This document shows, piece after piece, positions 9,262-17,859 of a stretch of DNA of 64,000 nt (its first letter is position 1; each line of letters starts with the position of its first letter). The notes under the pieces are model-generated. The model saw only the letters and a list, made by a program, of their open reading frames with translations. It had not been told where the DNA came from and made no database searches. The DNA comes from Paraburkholderia fungorum (GTDB taxonomy: Bacteria; Pseudomonadota; Gammaproteobacteria; Burkholderiales; Burkholderiaceae), in contig NZ_CADFGE010000003.1 of NCBI RefSeq assembly GCF_902833645.1, positions 62,001 through 126,000 of the forward strand, given 5' to 3'. The position numbers and the translations under genes are program-made.

Positions 9262-10443
9262 TCACGAGCGCGGCATACCCAACATCCGTTCGGCGACGAT
9301 GTTGCGTTGAATCTCGTTGGTGCCCGCATAGATCGGCCCCGCCTGCGCGAACAGGAACCCGTCGAGCCAGTTGCCGAGCGCCGCGTGCTGCTCGTGCGTC
9401 TGCGGCACGACTTCGGCGTGCGCGCCGAGAATATCGAGCGCGGTCTGATGCATGCGCAGATCGAGTTCGGACCAGAACACCTTGTTGGTGCTCGACTCCG
9501 CACCGATGTGGCCACCCTTCTGCAAGCGGCTCGCGGTCGCGTAGGTGGAGAGCGCGTAGGCCTGCGCATCCATCCACGCGCTGATCACGCGCTCGCGCAA
9601 GGTGGGATCGCGATCAGCCTGTTCACGGTGCGCGAGGTAGAGCGCGCGCAATGCTTCGGCCGTGCGCTGAAAACGCGCGGGCGAGCGCAGCATCAGGCCG
9701 CGTTCGAACCCGGCGGTCGCCATCGCGACCTGCCAGCCCATGCCTTCGCCCGCCAGACGATTTTCGACCGGCACGCGTACGTCGTCGAAGAAAATCTCGG
9801 CAAAGCCGGTGTGGCCGTTCAACTGACGGATCGGCCGCACGGTGATGCCCGGCGTCGCAAGCGGCACCATCAGGAAGGTCAGGCCATGATGGCGCGTGGA
9901 TTGCGGATCGCTGCGAAACAGGCCGAACAGCCAGTCGGCCCATACCGCGCGCGTCGACCAGATCTTCTGGCCATTCAGGATGTACTCGCCGCCCTTTCCT
10001 TCGTCGGTACGGATCGCGCTGGCGCGGATCGCCGCCATGTCGGAACCGGCGTTCGGCTCGGACCAGCCCTGTGCCCATACGTGCTCGCCCGCCGCCATCG
10101 CCGGCAGAAAGCGGGCCTTCTGCGCGTCCGTGCCGAAGTCCATCAAGGTCGGGCCGAGCAGGAAGATGCCGTTCTGGTTCACGCGCATAGGCGCGTCGGC
10201 GCGCCAGTACTCTTCTTCGAAGATCAGCCACTCGATCAGATCGCAACCGCGTCCGCCCAGTTCGCGCGGCCACGTCACCATGCTCCAGCGGCCTGAATGC
10301 AGCGTGCGCTCCCATTCCCGGTGCGCGGCAAAACCCGCCTCGGTATCGAAGCTCGGCAGCGGTTCGCGCGGCACATGGAGCGCAAGCCAACTGCGGATCT
10401 CAGCGCGAAACGCGCGTTGCGCCGGCGTGTAATCGAGCTTCAT
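9262..10443 (-). CDS. acyl-CoA dehydrogenase, FadE31/FadE33-like
   Basis: This 393-aa ACAD begins with LDYTPAQRAFRAEIRSWL and contains AQGWSEPNAGSDMAA. It ends with IYAGTNEIQRNIVAERMLGMPRS. As in the other large subunit, the MCAD catalytic Glu position is Ala. The start ATG overlaps the stop of the echA20-like gene. Together with the 8123-9184 subunit it probably desaturates a late single-ring CoA ester after IpdAB/IpdC action. This follows from operon order and family resemblance; the exact substrate is not visible. Confidence 0.8.
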   Translation of the reverse strand: MKLDYTPAQRAFRAEIRSWLALHVPREPLPSFDTEAGFAAHREWERTLHSGRWSMVTWPRELGGRGCDLIEWLIFEEEYWRADAPMRVNQNGIFLLGPTLMDFGTDAQKARFLPAMAAGEHVWAQGWSEPNAGSDMAAIRASAIRTDEGKGGEYILNGQKIWSTRAVWADWLFGLFRSDPQSTRHHGLTFLMVPLATPGITVRPIRQLNGHTGFAEIFFDDVRVPVENRLAGEGMGWQVAMATAGFERGLMLRSPARFQRTAEALRALYLAHREQADRDPTLRERVISAWMDAQAYALSTYATASRLQKGGHIGAESSTNKVFWSELDLRMHQTALDILGAHAEVVPQTHEQHAALGNWLDGFLFAQAGPIYAGTNEIQRNIVAERMLGMPRS

Positions 10444-11258
10444 GCGCGTGCTCCGCCCTGGCGTTCGGCGTCGTTGCCGCCGTTGAACTGCGCGTCTCGT
10501 TTTTCGACGAAGGCCGAGCGTGCTTCCGCCGAATCGTTCGTCATGTACGCCTGCAAGGTGAAGCCCTGCTCCCAGCGATATTTGTCTTCGAGATCGCCGT
10601 CTTCGACACCGTTCAGCGCTTCTTTTGCAAGCTGCAACATCGCGGGGCTCTTCGCGGCGATCTTGCGGGCAATCTCGAAGGCCGCGTCACGCAGTTGTTC
10701 GCGCGGCACCACACGCTCGACCGCGCCGAGCCGGTACGCTTCGGCGGCGTCGACCATGTCGCCGGTGAAATACATCGCGCGCACTTTCTGCACGCCGAAC
10801 ATGCGCTGCAAATGCGCGCCGCCGCCCATCGCACCGCGATCGATCTCGGGGACGCCGAAACGCGCGCATTCGGACGCAACGATCACGTCCGCGGCGCCGC
10901 AGATGCCAATACCGCCGCCCAGTACGAAACCATGCACCGCGACGATCACCGGCTTCGGATTACGGTGCACCGCACGAAAGGTCGCGTAATTGCCGGCGTT
11001 GACCGCGACGATCCGTTCGGGATGCGCGGCCAGTTCCTTGATATCGACGCCCGCGCAAAAGCCACGCCCTGCACCGCGCAGCACAATTACGTGCACGCTG
11101 TCGTCGCGGCCGAGCGCGTCGATGGCGTCGGCCAACGCCTGCCAGCCGCGCGCGTCGAGCGCATTGACCGGCGGCTGGTCGATCACCAGTTCGCCGATGC
11201 CGCCTTCGCGTTCGATTCTGAACGGCAGCGAGCGGACGCTATTGATGGGTTCTGTCAT
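10440..11258 (-). CDS. echA20: EchA20-like crotonase, ring D CoA-ester hydrolase
   Basis: This 272-aa crotonase-fold protein has the oxyanion-hole segments GRGFCAGVDIKEL and HGFVLGGGIGICGAADVIVAS. The late segment YRWEQGFTLQAYM...DSAEARSAFV strongly recalls mycobacterial EchA20, which hydrolyses ring D of the indanone-type CoA intermediate. EchA20 family members use water attack on a cyclic ketone rather than simple hydration. The gene overlaps the downstream ACAD by 4 nt and follows ipdC by 70 bp, a typical ring C/D context. The function is inferred from family resemblance plus neighbours. Confidence 0.75.
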   Translation of the reverse strand: MTEPINSVRSLPFRIEREGGIGELVIDQPPVNALDARGWQALADAIDALGRDDSVHVIVLRGAGRGFCAGVDIKELAAHPERIVAVNAGNYATFRAVHRNPKPVIVAVHGFVLGGGIGICGAADVIVASECARFGVPEIDRGAMGGGAHLQRMFGVQKVRAMYFTGDMVDAAEAYRLGAVERVVPREQLRDAAFEIARKIAAKSPAMLQLAKEALNGVEDGDLEDKYRWEQGFTLQAYMTNDSAEARSAFVEKRDAQFNGGNDAERQGGARA

Positions 11259-11328
11259 GTCTCCGTCCCTGATGAAGGATGCTGATTTGTTTTAGCTGGC
11301 CATGCGCTGCGTTGGGGAATGCGCGACG

Positions 11329-12411
11329 TCATGCGTGAACCGGCTCGCTGCGCATCGCCGCGAGTGCGTCGAGCCGCACCAGGGCTTCTTCGACAATGCG
11401 TGCAATCAAGGTCTCGCACGGTTCGATCGCGCCGATCACCGCCGCGACCTGGCCGCTCGGCAGCACACCCTCATCCGGCCTGCCTTCGACAATCGCGCGC
11501 TGAATCAGAAACGGCGCGTTCGCCGCCATCAAGGTCTGACTCGCGGTGTAGCTGTGATCGCGCAGCGCCTTGAAACCGAGCGCGGCCATCTGGCTCAAAC
11601 TCATGCCGCTCTGGCGGCGCCATGCTTCAGCCGTGCGCAACGCGAAAAGCGTGCGGCGCAGCGGGCCGAATGCTTCGAGACGCAGCAGATACGGGGTGTC
11701 AATCATGCGTTGCGGCAAGCCGTCCAGCGCTGCGGACACGCGGATGTGCGAAGGATCGTCGACCTCCACGTAGCGCGCGAGCGTCGAGCGCGGCACCGGC
11801 GACTCTTCGGCCATCAGGAAGCGCGTGCCCATCGCGATGCCCGCCGCGCCGTAGCCAAGCGCCGCCGCGAGACCGCGCCCGTCGTAGAACCCGCCTGCCG
11901 CGATCACCGGCACCTTCACTGCATCGAGTACGCGCGGCACCAGCAAAGTCGTCGGCATCGAGCCGGTATGGCCACCGCCCTCCGCGCCTTGCACGGTGAC
12001 TGCATCGGCACCCAGCTCGACCGCTTTGGCCGCGTGTTTCGGGGCACCTACGGTGGGAATGCACATCACGCCCGCATCCTTGAAGCGACGGATCGTCTTT
12101 GCGTCCGGCCCGCGGCCGTAACTGACCGCGCGCAGCCGGTGTTTGATCGCCAGATCGACTACCTGCGCCGCGTTCGGCTGGAACATATGAAAGTTGATGC
12201 CGAACGGCTTGTCCGTCAGTTCCTTCACACGCAGGATTTCCGCTTCCACGCGTTCGGCTTCCAGCGTTGCGCCGGCGAGAAAACCGAAGCCGCCCGCATT
12301 ACAGGTTGCGGCGACGAGTCTCGCATCGGCGACCCAACCCATCGCCGTCTGCACGATCGGATATCGACAGCCAAGCAAGTCGCAAAGGGGCGTATGCAGC
12401 GTCGCGCTCAT
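11329..12411 (-). CDS. ipdC: IpdC-like flavin-dependent CoA-ester reductase (NMO family)
   Basis: This 360-aa TIM-barrel protein of the nitronate monooxygenase/2-nitropropane dioxygenase family has YPIVQTAMGWVAD at the N-terminus, GADAVTVQGAEGGGHTGS for the FMN phosphate loop and PVIAAGGFYDGRGLAAALGYGAAGIAMGTRF. Homologues in steroid clusters (IpdC, Rv3553) reduce the unsaturated ring-opened CoA ester after EchA20 and before IpdAB. The start overlaps the stop of the upstream crotonase gene (ATGA). The neighbours ipdAB and echA20 make IpdC much more likely than a genuine nitronate monooxygenase. Confidence 0.82.
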   Translation of the reverse strand: MSATLHTPLCDLLGCRYPIVQTAMGWVADARLVAATCNAGGFGFLAGATLEAERVEAEILRVKELTDKPFGINFHMFQPNAAQVVDLAIKHRLRAVSYGRGPDAKTIRRFKDAGVMCIPTVGAPKHAAKAVELGADAVTVQGAEGGGHTGSMPTTLLVPRVLDAVKVPVIAAGGFYDGRGLAAALGYGAAGIAMGTRFLMAEESPVPRSTLARYVEVDDPSHIRVSAALDGLPQRMIDTPYLLRLEAFGPLRRTLFALRTAEAWRRQSGMSLSQMAALGFKALRDHSYTASQTLMAANAPFLIQRAIVEGRPDEGVLPSGQVAAVIGAIEPCETLIARIVEEALVRLDALAAMRSEPVHA

Positions 12412-13301
12412 GCGGCTTCTCCGCCGGCCTTACCGTTCTCCTGCGCGCCGCCGCCAGGCCGTTGCGACTCGGCCATCTTGCGCGCGTCATAGCCACCCAG
12501 TTTGTCGCCGCTCACCAGTTCGTTGTGCGCATGCGCGAAGTGATGCCAGGCGAACGCCGCATCCATTGCCGCGCGCTTGCCCTGCAATTCCTCGACATGA
12601 TTTACGGCCTGCTTGGTCAGCGTCAGACCGAGGCGCGGCATACGCGCGATCTTCGCAGCGATTTCGCTCGTGACGTCCTGGAGTCGCTCGCGCGGCACGA
12701 CGCGATTGACCATACCCATCTGATAGGCACGCGCCGCGTCCATCCGCTCGCCGAGAAACAGAAATTCCTTGGCGATGCGCGGATTCAGTTCATACGCGTG
12801 CGCGAAGTACTCGACGCCTGGAATGCCCATGCGAACGACCGGATCGGAAAAGAACGCGTCCTCCGATGCGACGATCAGGTCGCACACCCAGGCCAGCATC
12901 AGGCCGCCCGCTACGCATGCCCCCTGCACCATCGCGATGGTCGGCTTGGGCAGATCGCGCCAGCGGCGGCACATGCCGAGATAGACCTCCTGTTCGCGGG
13001 CGTACAGAAACTCGCCGCCTTCCTTGCCGACATGGTCGTACCAGAGCGAGGCGCGCTCGAACGACTGATCGATGTCGCGGCCGGGCGTGCCGATATCGTG
13101 GCCCGCCGAAAAATGCCTGCCTGCACCGGCGAGTACGATGACCTTCACCGCATCGTCGTTCGACGCGCGCTTGAACGCTGCGTCGAGCGCATACGTCATC
13201 TTTGAGTTCTGCGCGTTGTGATACTCGGGGCGATTCATCGTGAGCGTGGCAATGCCGTCGTTCACGCGATAGTCGACAACGTTGTCGTGGGTGACTTGCA
13301 T
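12408..13301 (-). CDS. enoyl-CoA hydratase/isomerase, steroid cluster
   Basis: This 297-aa crotonase has the oxyanion segments GAGRHFSAGHDIGTP and GACVAGGLMLAWVCDLIVAS. It is longer than a generic ECH and carries an insertion rich in aromatic and acidic residues after the first oxyanion loop (SFERASLWYDHVGKEGGEFL). It lies 8 nt after ipdB and overlaps ipdC, so it is tightly co-expressed with them. It is not the EchA20 homologue (that is 10440-11258). It probably hydrates an unsaturated CoA ester in ring C/D breakdown. ATG 13301 is used because the longer frame runs through ipdB. Confidence 0.82.
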   Translation of the reverse strand: MQVTHDNVVDYRVNDGIATLTMNRPEYHNAQNSKMTYALDAAFKRASNDDAVKVIVLAGAGRHFSAGHDIGTPGRDIDQSFERASLWYDHVGKEGGEFLYAREQEVYLGMCRRWRDLPKPTIAMVQGACVAGGLMLAWVCDLIVASEDAFFSDPVVRMGIPGVEYFAHAYELNPRIAKEFLFLGERMDAARAYQMGMVNRVVPRERLQDVTSEIAAKIARMPRLGLTLTKQAVNHVEELQGKRAAMDAAFAWHHFAHAHNELVSGDKLGGYDARKMAESQRPGGGAQENGKAGGEAA

Positions 13302-13309
13302 GATGTCCC

Positions 13310-14107
13310 TCACACGCGACGCGGCGCGGGGTTGTTGCGCACGACGCCGGCCCGCAGGTTGTGCGGATCGAGCGCGCGCACGATGCGCAGGTCGTCGGCG
13401 CCAGGCGGCGGCGTCATCTGCATCTCGGGATGCGCACGCAGTTCGAAACCGGTCGCGTCCTGCACTTCGTCGAAACTCACGCCAGGATGCAGCGAGCGCA
13501 CCTGCGCCGCATGATCCGCACCGCCGAAATCCATCACGCACAGATCGGTGATGACACTGCGCAGGTCGGTGAACGCGCGCATGCCGGGGATTTCTCGCGC
13601 CGGGTTGTAGCCCACGCTGCACACCATGTCGACTTCACCGGCCACGAACGTGCGCTTGCCGTGGCCGGAGACAAAAAACGAGTTCGCGTGATTGATGCTG
13701 TTGCCGGGAAAACCGCGTGCGCCGAGCAATTGCGTTTTCGGGCGGGCATAGTCGTCACCAAGCCAGGAAATGTTGGCCTGGCCGAAGCGATCGATCTGAG
13801 TGGGCATCACCAGCGCGTGACGTTTGCCATGCCACACACAATCGAATACGCGCTCATAGGTCATCAGACCGGACGCCTGCACGCGGTAGCCCGCTTCTCG
13901 CGGTCCCAGCGGCACGGGGCTCTCCACGAGATAGGCTTCACCATCGGTAAGCATCAAACCCGCGTTATAGGCGAGGCGTGCGAGACCGGCGGCCAGACGC
14001 GGCCCCGTACCGATGCCGGTTGCCAGCACCTCGCCGTCATCGCGCCAGACTCGCGCCGCAGCAACGATCATCAGTTCGGCCAGGGAATAATCGAGAGAGT
14101 CGCTCAT
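13310..14107 (-). CDS. ipdB: IpdB, beta subunit of the steroid ring-C hydrolase
   Basis: This 265-aa protein belongs to the class I CoA-transferase beta family. Segments such as GTGPRLAAGLARLAYNAGLML and DRFGQANISWLGDDYARPKTQLLGARGFPGN match the IpdB/ScdL-type subset. IpdAB opens the last steroid ring (ring C) of a cyclic 1,3-diketone CoA ester by retro-Claisen-type hydrolysis instead of transferring CoA. It lies 10 nt after ipdA, as expected for a heteromeric enzyme. The classical CoA-transferase catalytic Glu motif is not obvious, in line with the hydrolase role. Confidence 0.85.
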   Translation of the reverse strand: MSDSLDYSLAELMIVAAARVWRDDGEVLATGIGTGPRLAAGLARLAYNAGLMLTDGEAYLVESPVPLGPREAGYRVQASGLMTYERVFDCVWHGKRHALVMPTQIDRFGQANISWLGDDYARPKTQLLGARGFPGNSINHANSFFVSGHGKRTFVAGEVDMVCSVGYNPAREIPGMRAFTDLRSVITDLCVMDFGGADHAAQVRSLHPGVSFDEVQDATGFELRAHPEMQMTPPPGADDLRIVRALDPHNLRAGVVRNNPAPRRV

Positions 14108-14117
14108 TTGCGCTCCA

Positions 14118-15002
14118 TTACAGAATCGGCAACGGCAACGCCGCTACATGGGACCGGCCACCCGCGCGTTGCAGATAGCCCGGTTCGTCGGCGCCTACTA
14201 CGTCGCTCAGGTAGGCCGCGGTTTGCTGCGGATCTTCCGCGCTCGCGCAATACGCCTTCAGATGCGGTAAATCCCAGCCGTAAGCCGGCGCACACGAGGT
14301 GGGATGCGCGCCGCACGGTGCGTGCACCACGCCGCTCACGAGCGATCGCTCGAAGGTGTTGCGGCGCGCGAGATCGAGGTCCTCGCTCGCGAGCGAATCG
14401 ACCAGCGTTTCGCTGCTGACGAAGCACTTCTTCGCCGCGCGGGCGAACCATGCGTCGAAGAACGGATCGGGACCGTCGATGCGCGTGTTACCCATCCTGT
14501 CCGCGGCATTGACATGCAGCAAGGCCGCGTCGAGCTCGAGCGCCGGCATTGCCAGCAGCGTTTCATCGCCATACGGTGATTGCACGGTGCGCAGATGCGG
14601 TGCGTGTTTCAACAGGTCGGTGCCGAGGCCAACGCGGGTCGGCAAAAATGGCAGACGTGCCGCCGCCGCGCGCAGGCCGAGTTGCAGCAAGCCTTCGTCG
14701 AGTTCCCAGACGTCGAGCGCGCCCTGTTCCCGCGCCCGGCGAAAATGCGGTTCGAGCGGAATCACATCCAGCGAGACGAAACCGAACACCAGCTTGCGGA
14801 CTTTGCCTGCCGCGCACAGCAGCCCGACGTCGGGGCCGCCATACGCAACCACGGTGAGGTCCTTCAGATTCGAGCGGACAATCTCGCGCACGAGGGCCAT
14901 CGGCTTGCGGCGCGGGCCCCAGCCGCCGATGCCGATCGTCATGCCGTCGGCGAGTTGCGCGACGGCTTCGCGTGCGCTGAGTGCTTTGTCGAGTGGTTTC
15001 AT
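14118..15002 (-). CDS. ipdA: IpdA, alpha subunit of the steroid ring-C hydrolase
   Basis: This 294-aa CoA-transferase alpha-type protein has the N-terminal ADGMTIGIGGWGPRRKPMALVREI glycine loop, followed by LTVVAYGGPDVGLLCAAGKV and FVSLDVIPLEPHFR. These features are characteristic of IpdA from steroid degraders (ScdL1 in Comamonas). It acts with IpdB in the cytoplasm on the ring-C diketone CoA ester. The 93-bp gap to hsaC has no candidate operator, so it is probably transcribed from the hsaC promoter. Confidence 0.85.
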   Translation of the reverse strand: MKPLDKALSAREAVAQLADGMTIGIGGWGPRRKPMALVREIVRSNLKDLTVVAYGGPDVGLLCAAGKVRKLVFGFVSLDVIPLEPHFRRAREQGALDVWELDEGLLQLGLRAAAARLPFLPTRVGLGTDLLKHAPHLRTVQSPYGDETLLAMPALELDAALLHVNAADRMGNTRIDGPDPFFDAWFARAAKKCFVSSETLVDSLASEDLDLARRNTFERSLVSGVVHAPCGAHPTSCAPAYGWDLPHLKAYCASAEDPQQTAAYLSDVVGADEPGYLQRAGGRSHVAALPLPIL

Positions 15003-15095
15003 GCGTTATTCCTGCGGGTTTGCTGCGTGTTTTCCACGGGGTCGCCGCGGGTTTGCTACGAGGTCGACCAGATCACCCTGATCGCTCATTACGGC

Positions 15096-15992
15096 CTAGC
15101 GGAATCCAACGCTGAAATCGTGGCCCCACAGGCTCACGCGGGTCGCCTCGTAGACGTTGTGCTGCGTCCAGTCGACCGTCAGCCCGCCGTAGCCATATTC
15201 CATATCGAAGCCACTCGGGGTTTTCATGTAGAACGAAACCATGTGGTCGTTGCAATGACGACCGAGCGTGGCGGAGAGCTTCACGTTATGCGCGGCGACG
15301 CGGTCGAGTGCGCGGCCGACCTCGTCCATCGAGTCGACTTCAGCCATCACATGGATGCAGCCGGACGGCACGGCGAGATCCATGATCGCGAGGCTGTGAT
15401 GCCGCGCGTTTCTGCAATGCAGGAAGTGGATGCGCTTTTCGGGTTCGGCGGGGTCGTCGGTAAAGCGCACGCGGAAGATGTCGGACAGCTCGAAGCCGAG
15501 TACGTCGCGCAGGAATGTGTCGGTCCCATCGAATTGCGGAGCGGGCAGCACGGCATGGCCGAGGCCCATCGCGCCGGTGACGAAACCGGGCACGCCGAGC
15601 GGCGAAACGAAGCGGCGGAAATCGGCACGCACGCCCCAGAAAAACTCATGCCGGTTGCCGGACGGATCGGTGCACCACACCATCGCCTGCACGCGGCGCA
15701 GCGCGGCTTCCTGCGCGCTGGCGCGGATCGGCTCCACGCCGGCGAGCTCCAGGCTGCGAATGGCGTCGTCGAACGCGGCCACATCGGCCAGTTCCCAACC
15801 CGACGCGAAGTAGCGATCGGCTTCGCCGGGTACGATCAGGTAGCGGAAATCGCGCTCGTCCATCTTCACGTACAGCGCGCCATCCGTTGCGTCCTGCGCC
15901 TGCATGCCCAGCACGTTTTCCGCATAGCCGCGCCATGTGTCGACCTCCGCCGACTGCACGACGACGTAGCCTAAAGCCCGTACATCGATCAT
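15096..15992 (-). CDS. hsaC: extradiol ring-cleavage dioxygenase, 3,4-DHSA type (HsaC/TesB)
   Basis: This 298-aa type I extradiol dioxygenase has two VOC-type modules. Iron ligands can be placed at H146 (GLGHAV), H214 (CIHVMAE) and E265 (FDMEYGY). Catalytic H199 (RHHSLAI), H246 (GRHCNDH) and Y255 also align with the BphC pattern. It should cleave the aromatised ring A of 3,4-DHSA (4,5-cleavage). A GGAGGAG tract upstream supports ATG 15992. A candidate steroid operator lies 63 bp upstream, so this gene probably starts the second catabolic transcript. tesB is the Comamonas name for the same enzyme. Confidence 0.88.
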   Translation of the reverse strand: MIDVRALGYVVVQSAEVDTWRGYAENVLGMQAQDATDGALYVKMDERDFRYLIVPGEADRYFASGWELADVAAFDDAIRSLELAGVEPIRASAQEAALRRVQAMVWCTDPSGNRHEFFWGVRADFRRFVSPLGVPGFVTGAMGLGHAVLPAPQFDGTDTFLRDVLGFELSDIFRVRFTDDPAEPEKRIHFLHCRNARHHSLAIMDLAVPSGCIHVMAEVDSMDEVGRALDRVAAHNVKLSATLGRHCNDHMVSFYMKTPSGFDMEYGYGGLTVDWTQHNVYEATRVSLWGHDFSVGFR

Positions 15993-16055
15993 CTCCGACT
16001 CCTCCAGAAACTGTTGTTGTCAGGCTTATTCTGGCGCTCCGGAGGGAGGCCAACA

Positions 16056-16071
16056 TCGTCTGTTGGGACTA
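16056..16071 (-). promoter_or_regulatory. candidate steroid-regulon operator, site A (hsaC)
   Basis: In the sense of hsaC the site reads TAGTCCCAACAGACGA followed by TG. It matches the shared pattern TAGTCC-N4-RGACGA found at five other intergenic positions here. It lies 63 bp upstream of the hsaC ATG and overlaps the last codon of fadD3. Confidence 0.7.
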
Positions 16072-17745
16072 GCTTGCAGCGGTGTTTTGCGCGGTTTTCC
16101 GGTGGTTTTCGAGGTCGCTTCCAGCGTCGCTTTGGACCTCGCTTCCGACGTCACTTCGGACGTCACTTCGGACGGTCTCGCGCAAGCGGTACTTGAGCAC
16201 CTTGCCGGCCGCGCTGACAGGCAACTGTTCGACCAGCGTGACATGCCGCGGCACCTTGTAGTTCGCCATGTTCTTGCGGGCCCAGTCGGTCAATTCTTCC
16301 GGGCTCGCGTGCTCGTCTGAACGCAGCACCACATAGGCATGCCCTACCTCGCCGAGCCGCTCGTCGGGAACGCCGACCAGCGCGACCTGCGCCACCGCCG
16401 GATGCGCGCAGAAGAGCCGCTCGATCTCCGCCGGATAGCAGTTGAAGCCGCCAACGATGAACATGTCCTTGATCCGGTCCGTGATGCGCAGATAGCCGCG
16501 TGCGTCGAGCGTGCCGAGGTCGCCGGTGTGCAGCCAGCCGTCGCTGTCGATCGTGTCGAAGGTGGTGTCCTGCTCGCCGAAATAGCCTTGCATCACGTTG
16601 TAGCCGCGAATCAGCACTTCCCCTGTTTCGCCGCTGGCAAGCGCCGCACCGCTGCTGTCGGCGATCCGGATCTCCACGCCGGGCATCGCGCGTCCCGACG
16701 TATTGGCAACCGTCTGCGCGTCGTCGCCGCCGCGGCATAGCGCGGCAAACCCGCATGACTCCGTGAGGCCATAGCCCGTCAGTACGGTTTCGAAGCCCAG
16801 TTGCGCACGCATCCTTTCGATCAGGCTCGGCGCAATCGCGGCCGCGCCAGTCACCGCGACCCGCAATGACGACAGATCGCGTGTGGCCAGGTCCGGCATG
16901 TCGAGCAATGCGTGATACAGCGTCGGCGGCCCCGGCAACACCGACACGCGCTCCCGGACAATGCGTTCGAGCACGCGCTCCGGGTTGAACACCAGATGCG
17001 GCAATACAGTCGCGCCGCTCGCGAACGCCGCGAGCCAGCCGGCCTTGTAGCCAAATGCATGAAAGAACGGATTGACGATCAGATAGCGGTCGCTTTCGCG
17101 CAGCGTCGCGATCTGCGCCCAATCGTGAACCGCTCGCAAGTTCTGGCCGTGCGTGGTCATCACACCCTTGGGACGCCCCGTCGTGCCGGACGTGAACATG
17201 ATGTCCATCAGCGTGTCGGGACGCACGTCCGCCTCGCGGGTACGGAACAGGTCCAGCGCGGTGCCGGCCGCGCGCAGCAGGAATGCGTCCCAGGTCTCGT
17301 CGCCGGCGCTGCCCGCTTCCGCTACCGGGCCGTCGAACACCACGATCCGTTCAAGCGACGCGGGACGGTGCGGGGCCAGCATGGCCGGATACGAATCGCC
17401 GAGGAAGGTGCCACAGCAGAACAGCAGCCGCGCGCCGCTGTCCTCGAGAATCGCCGCGGCTTCGAGACCCTTCATGCGGGTATTGATCGGCACCAGCGCG
17501 GCGCCGGCGCTATGAATCGCGAGCGCCGCCACGATCCATTCGGCGATATTCGGCGCCCAGATCGCGACACGCTCGCCCGGCTGGATGCCGCAGCTCATCA
17601 ACGCGCGCGCCGCTTCGATTCGCGCGGCGTCCAGTTGCGCATAGCTCAGGCTGCCCTGAACGGTTTCGATCGCGGTGCGCGTGCCGTAGCGCGCGGCGCC
17701 GCGCGCGATCAGCGCGGGCGTCGTCAGGATGTGGTTGAGCGTCAT
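16069..17745 (-). CDS. fadD3: FadD3-like acyl-CoA synthetase (HIP-CoA ligase)
   Basis: This 558-aa ANL-superfamily ligase has FTSGTTGRPKG (ATP/phosphate loop), GYGLTESCG, SDGWLHTGDLG and the C-terminal catalytic lysine motif SAAGKVLKYRL. The N-terminus NHILTTPALIARGAARYG and overall features fit FadD3, which activates the 3aalpha-H-4alpha(3'-propanoate)-7abeta-methylhexahydro-indanedione acid left after ring A/B removal. ATG 17745 gives the family start; an in-frame extension to 17844 has no family features. The last ~30 residues form a repetitive Ser/Asp/Val tail absent from typical ~500-aa FadD3. It lies 114 bp after kshB. Confidence 0.8.
   Translation of the reverse strand: MTLNHILTTPALIARGAARYGTRTAIETVQGSLSYAQLDAARIEAARALMSCGIQPGERVAIWAPNIAEWIVAALAIHSAGAALVPINTRMKGLEAAAILEDSGARLLFCCGTFLGDSYPAMLAPHRPASLERIVVFDGPVAEAGSAGDETWDAFLLRAAGTALDLFRTREADVRPDTLMDIMFTSGTTGRPKGVMTTHGQNLRAVHDWAQIATLRESDRYLIVNPFFHAFGYKAGWLAAFASGATVLPHLVFNPERVLERIVRERVSVLPGPPTLYHALLDMPDLATRDLSSLRVAVTGAAAIAPSLIERMRAQLGFETVLTGYGLTESCGFAALCRGGDDAQTVANTSGRAMPGVEIRIADSSGAALASGETGEVLIRGYNVMQGYFGEQDTTFDTIDSDGWLHTGDLGTLDARGYLRITDRIKDMFIVGGFNCYPAEIERLFCAHPAVAQVALVGVPDERLGEVGHAYVVLRSDEHASPEELTDWARKNMANYKVPRHVTLVEQLPVSAAGKVLKYRLRETVRSDVRSDVGSEVQSDAGSDLENHRKTAQNTAAS
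16110..16172. repeat. degenerate 12-bp tandem repeat encoding the FadD3 tail
   Basis: Two perfect copies of GACGTCACTTCG occupy 16147-16170. Diverged copies precede them (GACCTCGCTTCC and similar). On the coding strand the unit gives a four-residue (R/G)-S-(D/E)-V repeat at the C-terminus of the FadD3-like protein. Confidence 0.75.
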
Positions 17746-17859
17746 CAGTGTCTCCGAGAAACCTCGGCCTTCAGGTAGGGGGAGAATGTCAGGATGAATT
17801 CGATGGATGCGGTTCGAAGCGCGCGCAACAGACAGGAGTCGCACGTGCGAACCGCAAAC

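Noticed and set aside
11329..12411. Annotation as nitronate monooxygenase
   Set aside because: The family fold matches, but the operon of ipdAB, echA20 and FadE genes makes the IpdC role far more likely.
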